Below, piece by piece: positions 17,201-24,787 of a DNA stretch of 44,378 bases (positions are counted from its first letter, which is position 1; every line of letters begins with the position of its first letter). The stretch is from contig NZ_JAHBAV010000026.1 of NCBI RefSeq assembly GCF_018390595.1, forward strand, positions 1 to 44,378, read 5' to 3'. Origin of the DNA: Dietzia massiliensis. GTDB lineage: Bacteria; Actinomycetota; Actinomycetes; Mycobacteriales; Mycobacteriaceae. The notes beneath the pieces were generated by a model that ran no database searches, was not told the DNA's origin, and saw only the letters and a program-made list of their open reading frames with translations. Both the position numbers and the translations under genes were made by a program.

Positions 17201-17353
17201 GGGCTGGGAGTGCTGCAGCCACCAGCACACGTCTTCGGGGATCAGCGCGAGGTCGCGGTCGTACCCGGCATCGTTGGGCGAGTACTCCCACCCATGCGCG
17301 GCAAGATGCGCACAGATCTCGTCCTCAAGCACGGATTCGTGATGCTGGGCCAT
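14243..17353 (-). CDS. hsdR: type I restriction endonuclease, R subunit
   Basis: HsdR, 1036 residues, is the translocase and nuclease of a type I restriction system. The nuclease domain has a PD-(D/E)xK site: Asp in SIDLVF (about 149) and Glu-Leu-Lys in TAELKTDF (about 163-165). The SF2 helicase part has Walker A SAGSGKT (about 317-323), motif Ia VVTDRTVLDAQLQ, the DEAH box at about 430-433, FTATP, and later motifs including QTLSRLNRT. The C-terminal helical domain that contacts the methylase follows. It starts at ATG 17353, two bases after the hsdS stop, and is last in the hsdM-hsdS-hsdR operon. All motifs look intact. Confidence 0.95.
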   Translation of the reverse strand: MAQHHESVLEDEICAHLAAHGWEYSPNDAGYDRDLALIPEDVCWWLQHSQPDEWDKRVKPADPSAAQEKSKAALLQRLAKALSADLKADGGTLAVLRRGFSDFNANFAMCQFKPNSGLNATTAAKYQAVRLRVMRQVHYSKSNPKKSIDLVFFVNGIPVATAELKTDFTQSVEHAIEQYKKDRLPKGEPLLGFATRALVHFAVSNTEVHMTTRLAGQDTVFLPFNRGNGHHAGNPPNPHGSSTAYLWETILQRDTWLEILDRFMHLEITDKRDPDTGKKTRKETLLFPRYHQWDAVTRLVQAARTEGPGHKYLVQHSAGSGKTNSISWLAQRLSSLYNDDDDKVFSSVIVVTDRTVLDAQLQEAIHQINRTTGVVAHIDGLTGSKSAELAEALESGTHIVVVTIQTFPYALDAIADRTTLRGRSFAIIADEAHSSQAGGASNKLKQVLSQAELDEVAQGGAVSAEDLIAAETKARAEAGNISFFAFTATPKATTLELFGRPGPDGTPQPFHLYSMQQAIDEGFILDVLRNYTPYKTAFRLSHNGQTYATSDTGEGTVAVTTEGGDDDLVDRSAAVRSVMNWVKLHPTNISQKVQIIVEHFRQNVAWRLDGRAKAMVVTSSRKAAVRYKLAFDKYVAENGYTDVAALVAFSGEVTDPESGADEPFSEINMNPGLKGRDLREAFATDEFQVMLVANKFQTGFDQPKLVAMYVDKRLGGVQAVQTLSRLNRTFPPLKDQTFVLDFTNEVDDIVDAFAPYYEATTLADVTDPNIVHDTERKLSVAGIYERSEVDGFANALLAREGHNALVKWVAPAADRFTVRMRSAVEASDAVEIDELQMFRKDVGTYVRQYEFLSQLFDYENPWLEKLALYLKLLAPQLSSGEKDTPIDLSAVAIDYLGHHRQTTRDGELSGGTPLEPAREAGTGTVRDPDMVALDEVINRINDLFAGNHPDSSVRNVVTHIKDRLEESETLKTQAQNNSLAQFRASPDIDVAFTDAVIGSMDSSADLSAQILNNQDLARALRDELLPSIYRALSKAS

Positions 17354-17355
17354 GA

Positions 17356-18645
17356 CTACACAGCCTCCCTCACGTCGATCTTTCCCGTCACAGCATTGGT
17401 GATCAGCGCTGACCGATACTCGCTGAGAGTCTCGATCATCTCAACCGACTTGTCGATGAGCGCGTCAATTCTCGAGCAACGTGAGTCGAGAAACTTCACA
17501 ATTTCGCTCTGCTCTGCGAATGGAGGGAATCCGACTCGCTCATTAAAGTAGCTCTGCTGGTCTAGGTTCTGGATCCCTGTGTTTTGCTTTATCGAGGGGT
17601 AGGTCAAACGCGATTGATACAAGCAATGGTGTACGTAAGTCCAGAACTTTGGATCTTGATTTGGGGCCAATTGCACTCGAGCGACAAAGTTTGAGCAAAT
17701 CGCCGGTTCGTCTTTTTCGTAGAGGACGACGAAGCCGACCGGGTTCTTATCGCCGCCGCCTGACTTCTCGAGTAGTAGGTCTCCACGCTGGAGGATGCGC
17801 CCACTGCGTTCCGATGAGGTGACCTTACGGTATGTGATGTTTCGATCGTGGATAGCGAGTTGGGGGCGGTCGAAATCAGCCACACGGACACAGCGGATAT
17901 CCTCGCTGCCACCATCTGGTTCCGCTCCCCAGACTCCGTTCCGAGCAGACTCGACGGAATTTTTGATCCGATCCACGCACCAATGGGCTGGTATCGCTCC
18001 CATCCACCGCACGCCGGACTCCCGTAGTTCAACCTGCGAATCGAGCCCCTTTGTGACCGCCTGGGTGATCGTGGCGGCGCGGTCATCGCGCAGGGTGGCG
18101 ATGAGCTGCTCCTGCTTGTCGATCAGCGCATCGATCTTGGCGGTCTCACGGTCGAGAAATTGCGAAATCTCCCGCTGGTCAGCCAGCCCGGGGAGCGGAA
18201 TTCGCATCGCCCTGTACTTACTGGCGCTGAAGTTCTCTATGGTGGAACCTACGTAGCCGCTTCGAATCTGATGTCCGTAGTGCGAGGACTGGGTCCAATA
18301 CGCGACAAAGCGTGGATGCGCCAATGCCTTATCGGCGCGAAATCGGACAAGGTAGCCCGCGAAGCAGGCAGGGTCGTCAGACTGATGGATATAGGCGCTG
18401 CCAACTGTAGCGCCGACTGCTGCCATTAGGATGTCGTCTCGTTTCACCGTGGCCTTCGCGGCTAGAGCCGGTTCCAGCGACATTCTGTCTTCAGACTTCA
18501 ACTGGTCGAGGCCGCGGATATCGGTGATTCTTATGTACCTTGGCCAGTCCGGTTCGCCGACATCAGATGCCTCCCCGATGCCATTGATAATAGGGGTCGC
18601 GGCAATTCGCGATAGCCGAATGTCTGAGTAAATCTGCGCACTCAC
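17356..18645 (-). CDS. hsdS: type I restriction-modification specificity subunit S
   Basis: HsdS, 429 residues, chooses the bipartite DNA target. I start it at GTG 18645, whose GTGA overlaps the hsdM stop; the open frame extends upstream to 19050, but that part is an Arg/Pro/His-rich shadow of hsdM. It has two target-recognition domains, about 1-155 and 205-370, each followed by a long helical conserved region with a repeated pattern (FLDRETAKIDALIDKQEQLI at about 164-183, and FLDSRCSRIDALIDKSVEMI near the C-terminus). GC content is visibly lower than in hsdM and hsdR, as is common for the fast-evolving S subunit. The recognition sequence cannot be inferred. Confidence 0.93.
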   Translation of the reverse strand: MSAQIYSDIRLSRIAATPIINGIGEASDVGEPDWPRYIRITDIRGLDQLKSEDRMSLEPALAAKATVKRDDILMAAVGATVGSAYIHQSDDPACFAGYLVRFRADKALAHPRFVAYWTQSSHYGHQIRSGYVGSTIENFSASKYRAMRIPLPGLADQREISQFLDRETAKIDALIDKQEQLIATLRDDRAATITQAVTKGLDSQVELRESGVRWMGAIPAHWCVDRIKNSVESARNGVWGAEPDGGSEDIRCVRVADFDRPQLAIHDRNITYRKVTSSERSGRILQRGDLLLEKSGGGDKNPVGFVVLYEKDEPAICSNFVARVQLAPNQDPKFWTYVHHCLYQSRLTYPSIKQNTGIQNLDQQSYFNERVGFPPFAEQSEIVKFLDSRCSRIDALIDKSVEMIETLSEYRSALITNAVTGKIDVREAV

Positions 18646-20621
18646 GCCCCCACCTCCGCGAGCATGGCTTGGATCTCCGTGACGAGTTGGCGCAGGTCCT
18701 TCTGGATTTCTTCGAGGGGGCGGGGTGGGGTGTAGCGGTAGAAGTGGCGTGTGAAGGGGATTTCGTAGCCGATGCGGGTCTTGTCGTGGTCGATCCACGC
18801 GTCCGGCACGTGGGGCAGGACCTCGCTTCCGAAGTACTCCTCGATGTCCTCGGTCAGCGGGACGTTCTCTGTGTCCCGGAGTGAGGTGTCGGGTTCGGGC
18901 TTGCCCTTGGTGGTGATGACGTCGGCCTCGGGATCGTGTTCGCCGATCGTCGTCCAAATCGTCTTGATCACCGGGGCACCGACCTTGGCCATGCCCGCAG
19001 CCTTCAGCGCGGCCCTGAGCTCGGTGACAAAGGCATCGCGGTTGGTCCACTCGCGGCCCGAGAGGCCATCGAGGGCGCTGCGGATGGCGTCCTGGTCGGC
19101 CGCAGGGAGCTTGGCGATGGCCTTGGTCGCGAGCACGAGTTCGGCGGTGTCGTCGGCGATGTGGAATCGCAGCTGCAGGGGCCGCTCAACGGTGATGGTG
19201 CGGTATCCGAACTCCGAGTTGTCGAACACCTTCGAGAGGGCGGGCGCGTTGTCGTCGTCGTTGTCGTGGTTTTCGAAGCCGTCGTAGAGCTCACAGATCT
19301 TCTCGATGTCCTGCGGGCGCAGCATCTTGCGCTTGGAGCCCAGGGACTTGCGCATCTTGCCGAACATCTCGACTGCGTTGATGAGCTGGATCTTGCCCTT
19401 GCGCTCGTCGGTCTTGGCGTTGTCGAGGATCCAGATGTAGGTGGAGATGCCGGTGTTGTAGAACATGTCCGTCGGCAGCGCGATGATCGCGTCCAGCAGA
19501 TCGTTCTCGATGATCCACTGCCGGATGTTGGACTCGCCCGAGCCGGCGCCGCCGGTGAACAGGGGCGAGCCGTTGAGGACGATCGCCAGCCGGGAGCCCT
19601 TGTCGTCGGGTGAGCGGACGGGCCGCATCTTGCTGATCAGGTGCATCAGGAACAGCAGAGAGCCGTCGGAGACCCGCGGTAGGCCGGGACCGAAACGGCC
19701 CGCGAAGCCCCGCTGCTCGTGCTCGTCCTTGACCGCCTTCTGCTGCGTCTTCCACTCCACCCCGAACGGCGGATTCGACAGCAGGAAGTCGAAGTGCTCG
19801 CCGTGGAAGCCGTCGTCGGTGAGCGTGTCACCGTTGTAGATGTTGTCCACGCCCTGGCCCTTGATCACCATGTCCGACTTACACATGGCGTACGAGCGCG
19901 GGTTGACCTCCTGGCCGTACAGCACCGGCTTGGCGTCGGGGTTCATCTCCACCAAGTGGTCGTAGGCGACCGAGAGCATGCCGCCCGTGCCCGCCGCGGG
20001 GTCGTAGATGGTGCGCACGATGCCGGGAGTGGTGAGCTCGAGGTCCTTGTCGGCGTACAACAGGTCGACCATCAGGGAGATGACTTCACGCGGAGTGAAG
20101 TGGTCACCGGCCTGGGCGTTGTTGGACTCGGCGAACTTTCTGATGAGTTCCTCGAAGATGTAGCCCATGTCGTGCCCGCTGACCCGATCCGGGTGCAGGT
20201 CGACGTTCGCGAAGTCCTTGACGATCAGGAACAGGCGGTCTTTCTTGTCCAAGTCCTCGATCAGTTCGGGGAGCTTGTAGCCGTCGAAGACGTCCCGGAT
20301 GTTGGGCGAGAACCCCTCGATGTAGTCGATGAGATTGTCCGCCAGGCCCGCCGGGTCCGCGGCGAGCTTGCCGAAGTCCCACACCGAGGTGTTGAAGAAC
20401 GGCAGCCCGAACTTCGACCGCAGCACGATGAACGGGTCGATGCCGCTGTCCTGCAACCTGGCGTACTGGGTGAGCACCTCTGCCTTGGTGGGCGCGAGGA
20501 TCGCGTCCAGGCGCCGCAGGATCGTGAACGGCAGGATCACGTCGCCGTATTGGTTCGGCTGGTACGGGCCCCGCAGCTTGTTGGCGATGGACCAGATGAA
20601 GGCGGCGTTAGTGGTGGGCAA
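18642..20621 (-). CDS. hsdM: type I restriction-modification DNA methyltransferase, M subunit
   Basis: HsdM is the N6-adenine methyltransferase of the type I complex. The N-terminal helical domain starts at PTTNAAFIWSIANKLRG. The SAM-binding motif DPAAGTGG lies at about 207-214 and the catalytic NPPF at about 283-286. The C-terminal part with IPFTRHFY contacts HsdS. I prefer the TTG start at 20621, preceded by AAGGA and followed at once by family-like sequence. An ATG at 20720 in the same frame would add 33 unrelated residues and has no clear ribosome binding site. It is the first gene of the operon; the stop overlaps the hsdS start. Confidence 0.93.
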   Translation of the reverse strand: MPTTNAAFIWSIANKLRGPYQPNQYGDVILPFTILRRLDAILAPTKAEVLTQYARLQDSGIDPFIVLRSKFGLPFFNTSVWDFGKLAADPAGLADNLIDYIEGFSPNIRDVFDGYKLPELIEDLDKKDRLFLIVKDFANVDLHPDRVSGHDMGYIFEELIRKFAESNNAQAGDHFTPREVISLMVDLLYADKDLELTTPGIVRTIYDPAAGTGGMLSVAYDHLVEMNPDAKPVLYGQEVNPRSYAMCKSDMVIKGQGVDNIYNGDTLTDDGFHGEHFDFLLSNPPFGVEWKTQQKAVKDEHEQRGFAGRFGPGLPRVSDGSLLFLMHLISKMRPVRSPDDKGSRLAIVLNGSPLFTGGAGSGESNIRQWIIENDLLDAIIALPTDMFYNTGISTYIWILDNAKTDERKGKIQLINAVEMFGKMRKSLGSKRKMLRPQDIEKICELYDGFENHDNDDDNAPALSKVFDNSEFGYRTITVERPLQLRFHIADDTAELVLATKAIAKLPAADQDAIRSALDGLSGREWTNRDAFVTELRAALKAAGMAKVGAPVIKTIWTTIGEHDPEADVITTKGKPEPDTSLRDTENVPLTEDIEEYFGSEVLPHVPDAWIDHDKTRIGYEIPFTRHFYRYTPPRPLEEIQKDLRQLVTEIQAMLAEVGA

Positions 20622-21009
20622 CTCGGGTAGTTCCTTAATCGAGGATGGCTGACTACTTAAACGTAGTGGTCGCACCTGGTGTCCGTGGTTAAGACGCACC
20701 GCCGCCAGGGTCGGGCGCATTGGACATCATTGGCCATTGACCACCGACAGATGTCCGTGATGAGATGGGCGGATCGGAGACAAGCTGCCCCGAGCCGAAA
20801 GAAGGGAGGTCGACCGGGTCGCTAACGCGGCTCTGCAGACCGACCAGGCGTCGGGTGCAGGTTCGGTCTTTCGATATGAACACACTCGCCGTGCGGCCCC
20901 AGTTCGTGGGCCCGGACCCTCACCTCGTCTCGGTACGATCGTGTATGCATTAATAACTTTCGTCGAGGCGGCGCCTGCGGAGGGCGTCGCAGAGAAGGAG
21001 GACACCACG
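20622..21009. other. intergenic boundary between the restriction operon and the next gene
   Basis: This roughly 390-bp stretch separates divergent genes and should contain the promoters of hsdM (-) and of the stress-type gene (+). No gene with a conserved product is visible. It also marks the right side of the accessory island; no attachment site or tRNA gene was found. Confidence 0.4.
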
Positions 21010-21519
21010 TTGACGACAGCCCGCAACGACCACCCGGAGTCCGAGTACGGAACGAGTGTGACCGACTACCGGGTTCTGCAGAGCGTGCCGCACTACTCGA
21101 TCGCGCAGGAGATCGTCGATCGACTGTCTGATCGCGGTTTCCCCGTCGAGCGGGTTCGGATCGTCGGCAGCGGCCTCCGCTCGATCGAACAGGTGACGGG
21201 CCGGATGACCACGGGTAAGGCCGCGGGTCGAGGAGCGCTGGCCGGACTGTGGTTCGGTCTCCTGCTCGCGATCCTCTTCCTCATCCTCGCCCCGATGGCG
21301 AGCTTCCTGTGGATCCTCGTCTGGTCCCTCGGCTTCGGCGCACTGTGGGGCGCGCTCTTCGGCGCCATCGGCCACGCCTCGACGGGCGGACGCCGCGACT
21401 TCTCGTCGGTGCAGACGATGGAAGCCGACTCCTACGACGTGCTCGTCGAGTCGACGCATCTGGATGAGGCCGTCCGGCTCATCGGCGGACCAGCGCCCAG
21501 GACCGACCTGCAGCGCTGA
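21010..21519 (+). CDS. general stress protein 17M / YflT-like membrane protein
   Basis: The likely start is TTG 21010, after AAGGAGG; the open frame reaches back to 20941 with no good ribosome binding site. The 169-residue protein has an N-terminal alpha-beta domain with HYSIAQEIVDRLSDRGFPVERVRIVGSGL, typical of the YflT/17M stress-protein domain. A Gly-rich linker leads to two hydrophobic segments (about 75-97 and 100-122), and a second short alpha-beta piece ends in SYDVLVESTHLDEAVRLI. Related proteins are induced by general stress in Gram-positive bacteria; the biochemical role is not known. Confidence 0.75.
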   Translation: MTTARNDHPESEYGTSVTDYRVLQSVPHYSIAQEIVDRLSDRGFPVERVRIVGSGLRSIEQVTGRMTTGKAAGRGALAGLWFGLLLAILFLILAPMASFLWILVWSLGFGALWGALFGAIGHASTGGRRDFSSVQTMEADSYDVLVESTHLDEAVRLIGGPAPRTDLQR

Positions 21520-21538
21520 GCTGATGGCGCTCGGCCCC

Positions 21539-22231
21539 TCAGCTCGAGAGGGCCGGAGCGCGGCGGCGGATCCGCTGGGAGGCCACCTGCAGGATCACGA
21601 CGAAGACCGTCACCACGGCCACGGTCATGCACCACCCCGCGATGACGTCACTGGGGAAGTGGACCCCGAGGTAGACGCGGGACGCTCCCACCGCCAGCAC
21701 GTAGAACGCCGCCGCCACGAGAACCGGCCAGCGAAACCTGGTGCCCCAGGCGAGAACGACGAGTGGCGCCGCGATCGACATCGACCCCATCGCGTGCCCG
21801 CTGGGGAACGAGAAGGTGTTCTCCGCGGAGAGGTGCTCCCAGAAGTCGGGGCGAGTTCTCTCGAAGACGGCCTTGAGCGCTACGTTGATCCGCGACGCGG
21901 CGAAGTAAACCGCCAGTACGAAGCCGGCGTCCACCCATCGGCGTCTGATGCACAACACGAGGGCGGTGAGGGCGGCGGCGACCGGTACACCCTTCCCGCC
22001 GAGTAGGGAGGCGAACGTCGCGGCGTCGGTCAGCCAGGGTGTCGTCGCGCCGTGCACCCACAGCATCACGGTCCGGTCGAACGCGAAGGAACCCTGCCGG
22101 GCGACTTCCACGGCCAGGACACCGACGACCAGGAGCGGGATGAGGATCAGGGCGGCGGCCGCGCCGGGAGCCAGGCGCGTGGTCGTCACCGCGGATCGCC
22201 AGCGGCGCCGGCCGTCGTCATCGGTGTTCAC
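21539..22231 (-). CDS. PAP2-family phosphatase (membrane lipid phosphatase)
   Basis: A 230-residue membrane protein with the three PAP2 motifs: KAVFERTRP (about 118-126), FPSGH with a catalytic His (about 141-145), and SRVYLGVHFPSD with the second His and Asp (about 178-189). Five or six hydrophobic helices surround them. Such enzymes remove phosphate from phosphatidate, undecaprenyl diphosphate or related lipids at the outer face of the membrane; the substrate cannot be told here. The start is GTG 22231. It converges with the stress-type gene, only 19 bp apart. Confidence 0.88.
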   Translation of the reverse strand: MNTDDDGRRRWRSAVTTTRLAPGAAAALILIPLLVVGVLAVEVARQGSFAFDRTVMLWVHGATTPWLTDAATFASLLGGKGVPVAAALTALVLCIRRRWVDAGFVLAVYFAASRINVALKAVFERTRPDFWEHLSAENTFSFPSGHAMGSMSIAAPLVVLAWGTRFRWPVLVAAAFYVLAVGASRVYLGVHFPSDVIAGWCMTVAVVTVFVVILQVASQRIRRRAPALSS

Positions 22232-22359
22232 GGCATCAGCCTAGAAAGAACCGCTGAGAAAATCAGGAAAAACTTCGGGGCGGCGAGCGCGAGCGGGAGC
22301 GCGGCCAGCGAGTGCGGCCGGCCAGCGCGGGCGCAGGGCTCACCGGCCGCACAGATGCA

Positions 22360-22420
22360 GCGACCCGGGGGCTCCGCCCGCCGGACACCGAGATGTCCGG
22401 GGCGGGAGCCCCCGGGTCGC
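22360..22420 (-). terminator. long hairpin terminator after the small Gly/Ser/Leu-rich gene
   Basis: Outer arms starting GCGACCCGGGGGCTCC and ending GGAGCCCCCGGGTCGC pair over about 20 bp with one bulged G. Inside them is a second stem, CCGGACA/TGTCCGG. The structure starts 15 bases beyond the stop of the 58-residue gene on the minus strand. Its strength suggests a heavily transcribed short gene. Confidence 0.68.
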
Positions 22421-22435
22421 CGAGAAGTCGTACAG

Positions 22436-22612
22436 CTAGGACAGTCCGCCGAGCAGGTCGGTCGGCAGGAGGCCGGTCAGCGAGTCGGTCGCGCTGCCGG
22501 AGCCGCTGCCGGGCCCACCGAGAAGCGAACCGAGGCCGAGCGAGCCGAGGATGGGTGCCGCGAGCGACCCCGCGGCGAGCGAACCGAGCGATCCGAGAGC
22601 TTCAGAACCCAT
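22436..22612 (-). CDS. small Gly/Ser/Leu-rich protein (58 aa), unknown
   Basis: The ATG at 22612 follows AAAGGAGACACATCC, a very good ribosome binding site. The 58 residues are mostly Gly, Ser, Leu and Ala, with Gly-Ser-Leu repeated at about 7-9, 10-12, 15-17, 23-25 and 28-30, a GSGSGS stretch and the end LLGGLS. There is no signal peptide and almost no charge. A strong hairpin sits in its 5' region and a very strong terminator follows, so the gene looks like a compact, highly expressed unit. I do not recognise the family. Short, leaderless cell-wall channel peptides of the PorA/PorH type occur in related genera; that comparison rests on size and composition only. Confidence 0.6.
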   Translation of the reverse strand: MGSEALGSLGSLAAGSLAAPILGSLGLGSLLGGPGSGSGSATDSLTGLLPTDLLGGLS

Positions 22613-22670
22613 GGATGTGTCTCCTTTCGACGGGCATCTGGCGTGGACGGAGTGTGATCCCCGCTCACTC

Positions 22671-22697
22671 GGCCGAGAGTAACAGCGACTCTCGGCC
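22671..22697 (-). promoter_or_regulatory. perfect hairpin in the 5' region of the small gene
   Basis: GGCCGAGAGT at 22671-22680 and ACTCTCGGCC at 22688-22697 form a perfect 10-bp stem with a 7-base loop, 58 bases before the ATG of the small gene on the minus strand. It could stabilise the mRNA, be an operator, or, read on the plus strand where TTT follows, act as a terminator. An A-rich stretch lies further upstream on the minus strand, near 22720. Confidence 0.45.
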
Positions 22698-22882
22698 TTT
22701 CGGACCGCTCGCGGACTGATTTTTTCCTGGGGATCGACCGGGGGCGCGGCACCGTGAACCGGTCCGGCCTCGGGAACTGCAGGGACGCCGAATCCACAGG
22801 CCCGGCACTGCATCCACAGCGCCGGCGCTCGCTGCGCCCGCCGCGGGCCGCGCACCCCCGCCGCCGTGTGAGGGTGCCGGGC

Positions 22883-23236
22883 ATGGATATCGCAGAACCG
22901 ATCTCGGGCACCCATCGCGACACCGTCATCCGCCGGGTGTTGCGCCTGGCGCGGGCAGGGGACCACCGCGCCCGCCGCGTCACGCTGCTGGGGCAACCGG
23001 GAGCCGTGCCGGACCGGGTCGGCATCGTCAGCCCGCACCGGGACGCCGACGGCGAGCTCGACGCCGCGGACCTCGTCGCGCAGGTCTACGCGATCGCGCA
23101 CGAGTGCCCGTCCGTCACCGGCACGTACACGAACGGGTTCTGGGTCGGGGAGGGTGGCTCGTCGTACCTGATGGATGCGGAGATGTACGAGGACGGCGAT
23201 CCGGAACCGGACGACGCGCTCGACGAACAGGACTAG
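22883..23236 (+). CDS. hypothetical acidic protein (117 aa)
   Basis: From ATG 22883 (or GTG 22874, three codons earlier), a 117-residue soluble protein is encoded. It has a basic N-terminal helix (HRDTVIRRVLRLARAGDHRARR), a central stretch GRVGIVSPHRDADGELDAADLVAQVYAIAHE in variant form, an aromatic patch TYTNGFWVGEGGSSYLMDAEMYED, and a very acidic tail ending DDALDEQD. The part upstream to 22754 is Arg/Pro-rich and not coding-like. I do not recognise a family. It lies 64 bp before ndh in the same direction and may be co-transcribed with it. Confidence 0.6.
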   Translation: MDIAEPISGTHRDTVIRRVLRLARAGDHRARRVTLLGQPGAVPDRVGIVSPHRDADGELDAADLVAQVYAIAHECPSVTGTYTNGFWVGEGGSSYLMDAEMYEDGDPEPDDALDEQD

Positions 23237-23300
23237 GGTCGGCCGAAACGGGCCCGGCGACGGGCTCGTGGGTTCGGCACAGTCAGTTCGAGGAGGCGCC

Positions 23301-24692
23301 ATGACCGGATACTCGCACTCGCCGATGAACAGTGGGCCGTCGAGCGAGCACCGCCACCGGGTGGTCATCATCGGGTCGGGATTCGGCGGGCTCGCCGCGG
23401 CCCGGGCGCTGGAGAAGGCCGACGTCGACGTCACGCTCGTCGCCCGGACCGGCCACCACCTCTTCCAGCCGCTGCTGTACCAGGTCGCGACTGGCATCCT
23501 GTCCGTGGGTGAGATCGCGCCCTCGACCCGGCTCGTGTTGCGGGATCAGAAGAACGTGACCGTCGCGCTGGGGGAGGTGGACCAGATCGACGTCACCGCC
23601 CGGAGGGTGCACGCGACGGCCGGGCACGTCGACTTCGAGCTCGAGTACGACTCCCTCATCGTGGCCGCCGGGGCCAACCAGTCCTACTTCGGCAACGATC
23701 ACTTCGAGCACTGGGCGCCGGGAATGAAGTCCATCGACGACGCGCTGGAGCTGCGGAGCCGCATCATGGGCTGCTTCGAGCAGGCCGAGGTGACGGACGA
23801 CGAGGAGGAGCGTCGCAGGCTGCTCACCTTCGTCGTCGTCGGCGCCGGCCCGACCGGTGTGGAGATGGCCGGGCAGATCGCCGAGCTGGCGCGGCGGACC
23901 CTCAAGCACAGTTTCCGGCGGATCGACCCGGCCCGGGCCCGGGTCATCCTGCTCGACGCGGCCCCGGCGGTGCTCCCGCCGTTCGGGAACAAGCTCGGCA
24001 ACGCCGCTCGTGCGCGCCTCGAGGAGATCGGCGTCGAGATCCAGCTCAACGCCATGGTGACCGACGTGGACTACTACGGGATCGAGGTCAAGGACCCGGA
24101 CGGTTCCCTGCGACGCATCGACGCCACCTGCAAGATCTGGTCGGCCGGCGTCCAGGCGAGCCCGCTGGGCAGGATGCTCGCCGAACAGACCGGCGCCGAG
24201 GTGGACCGGGCCGGGCGCGTACTCGTGAACAAGGACCTCTCCCTGCCGGGCAGGCCCGAGATCTTCGTGATCGGCGACATGATCAACCTCGACAACCTGC
24301 CCGGCGTCTCACCGGTCGCGATCCAGGGCGGCAAATACGTCGCCAAACAGATCGCCCGCGAGGTGGCGACGGGACGGTCGCCGGCCGCACGCCGCCCGTT
24401 CAAGTACTTCGACAAGGGATCCATGGCGACCGTGTCCCGCTACAGCGCGGTCGCCAAGATCGGCCCGTTCCAGCTGCAGGGGTTCATCGCCTGGGTCCTG
24501 TGGCTGGTCGTGCACCTGGCGTTCCTCATCGGCTTCCGGAACCGGGTCATCACCCTGCTGTCCTGGGGACTGCACATGGGCGACCATCGCTCGCACCTCA
24601 ACTCCACGGCCCGGTGGGCGTACGGGCGACAGGCCCTCGCCCGCGCGGAGCAGTCCGCCGAGCGCGACACCGACCGCGCACCGGCCGACTGA
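23301..24692 (+). CDS. ndh: type II NADH dehydrogenase (NDH-2)
   Basis: NDH-2 passes electrons from NADH to menaquinone at the inner face of the membrane without pumping protons. The 463-residue protein begins at ATG 23301 after GAGGAGG. It has the FAD-binding GSGFGGLAAARAL (about 25-37), the quinone-site region HHLFQPLLYQVATGIL, the NADH-binding VVVGAGPTGVEMAGQIAEL (about 182-200), and the second FAD motif IFVIGDMI. Near the C-terminus is a hydrophobic stretch WVLWLVVHLAFLIGF with the RNRVITLLSW motif, which anchors the enzyme to the membrane. Length and motifs are as in mycobacterial Ndh. Confidence 0.93.
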   Translation: MTGYSHSPMNSGPSSEHRHRVVIIGSGFGGLAAARALEKADVDVTLVARTGHHLFQPLLYQVATGILSVGEIAPSTRLVLRDQKNVTVALGEVDQIDVTARRVHATAGHVDFELEYDSLIVAAGANQSYFGNDHFEHWAPGMKSIDDALELRSRIMGCFEQAEVTDDEEERRRLLTFVVVGAGPTGVEMAGQIAELARRTLKHSFRRIDPARARVILLDAAPAVLPPFGNKLGNAARARLEEIGVEIQLNAMVTDVDYYGIEVKDPDGSLRRIDATCKIWSAGVQASPLGRMLAEQTGAEVDRAGRVLVNKDLSLPGRPEIFVIGDMINLDNLPGVSPVAIQGGKYVAKQIAREVATGRSPAARRPFKYFDKGSMATVSRYSAVAKIGPFQLQGFIAWVLWLVVHLAFLIGFRNRVITLLSWGLHMGDHRSHLNSTARWAYGRQALARAEQSAERDTDRAPAD

Positions 24693-24787
24693 CCCCGCGC
24701 CGGGTGGGCTCAGCGGTCGCGGCCGACGGTCCGGGGGGGACCGTGGCGGTCGACGACGACGACGTGAGCCCGGGCGGAAGGGGTGCG

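Noticed and set aside
18646..19050. N-terminal extension of hsdS
   Set aside because: The added residues are a shadow of hsdM; the GTG at 18645 overlaps the hsdM stop and starts the first recognition domain.
10413..21009. Prophage or integrative element with integrase and attachment sites
   Set aside because: No integrase, phage structural gene, tRNA gene or matching direct repeats were found at the island edges; only the IS21-family element is a clear mobile unit.
22613..23497. Long minus-strand frame leading into the 58-residue gene
   Set aside because: It overlaps the start of ndh and the acidic hypothetical gene, and the strong ribosome binding site at 22612 marks the true start.
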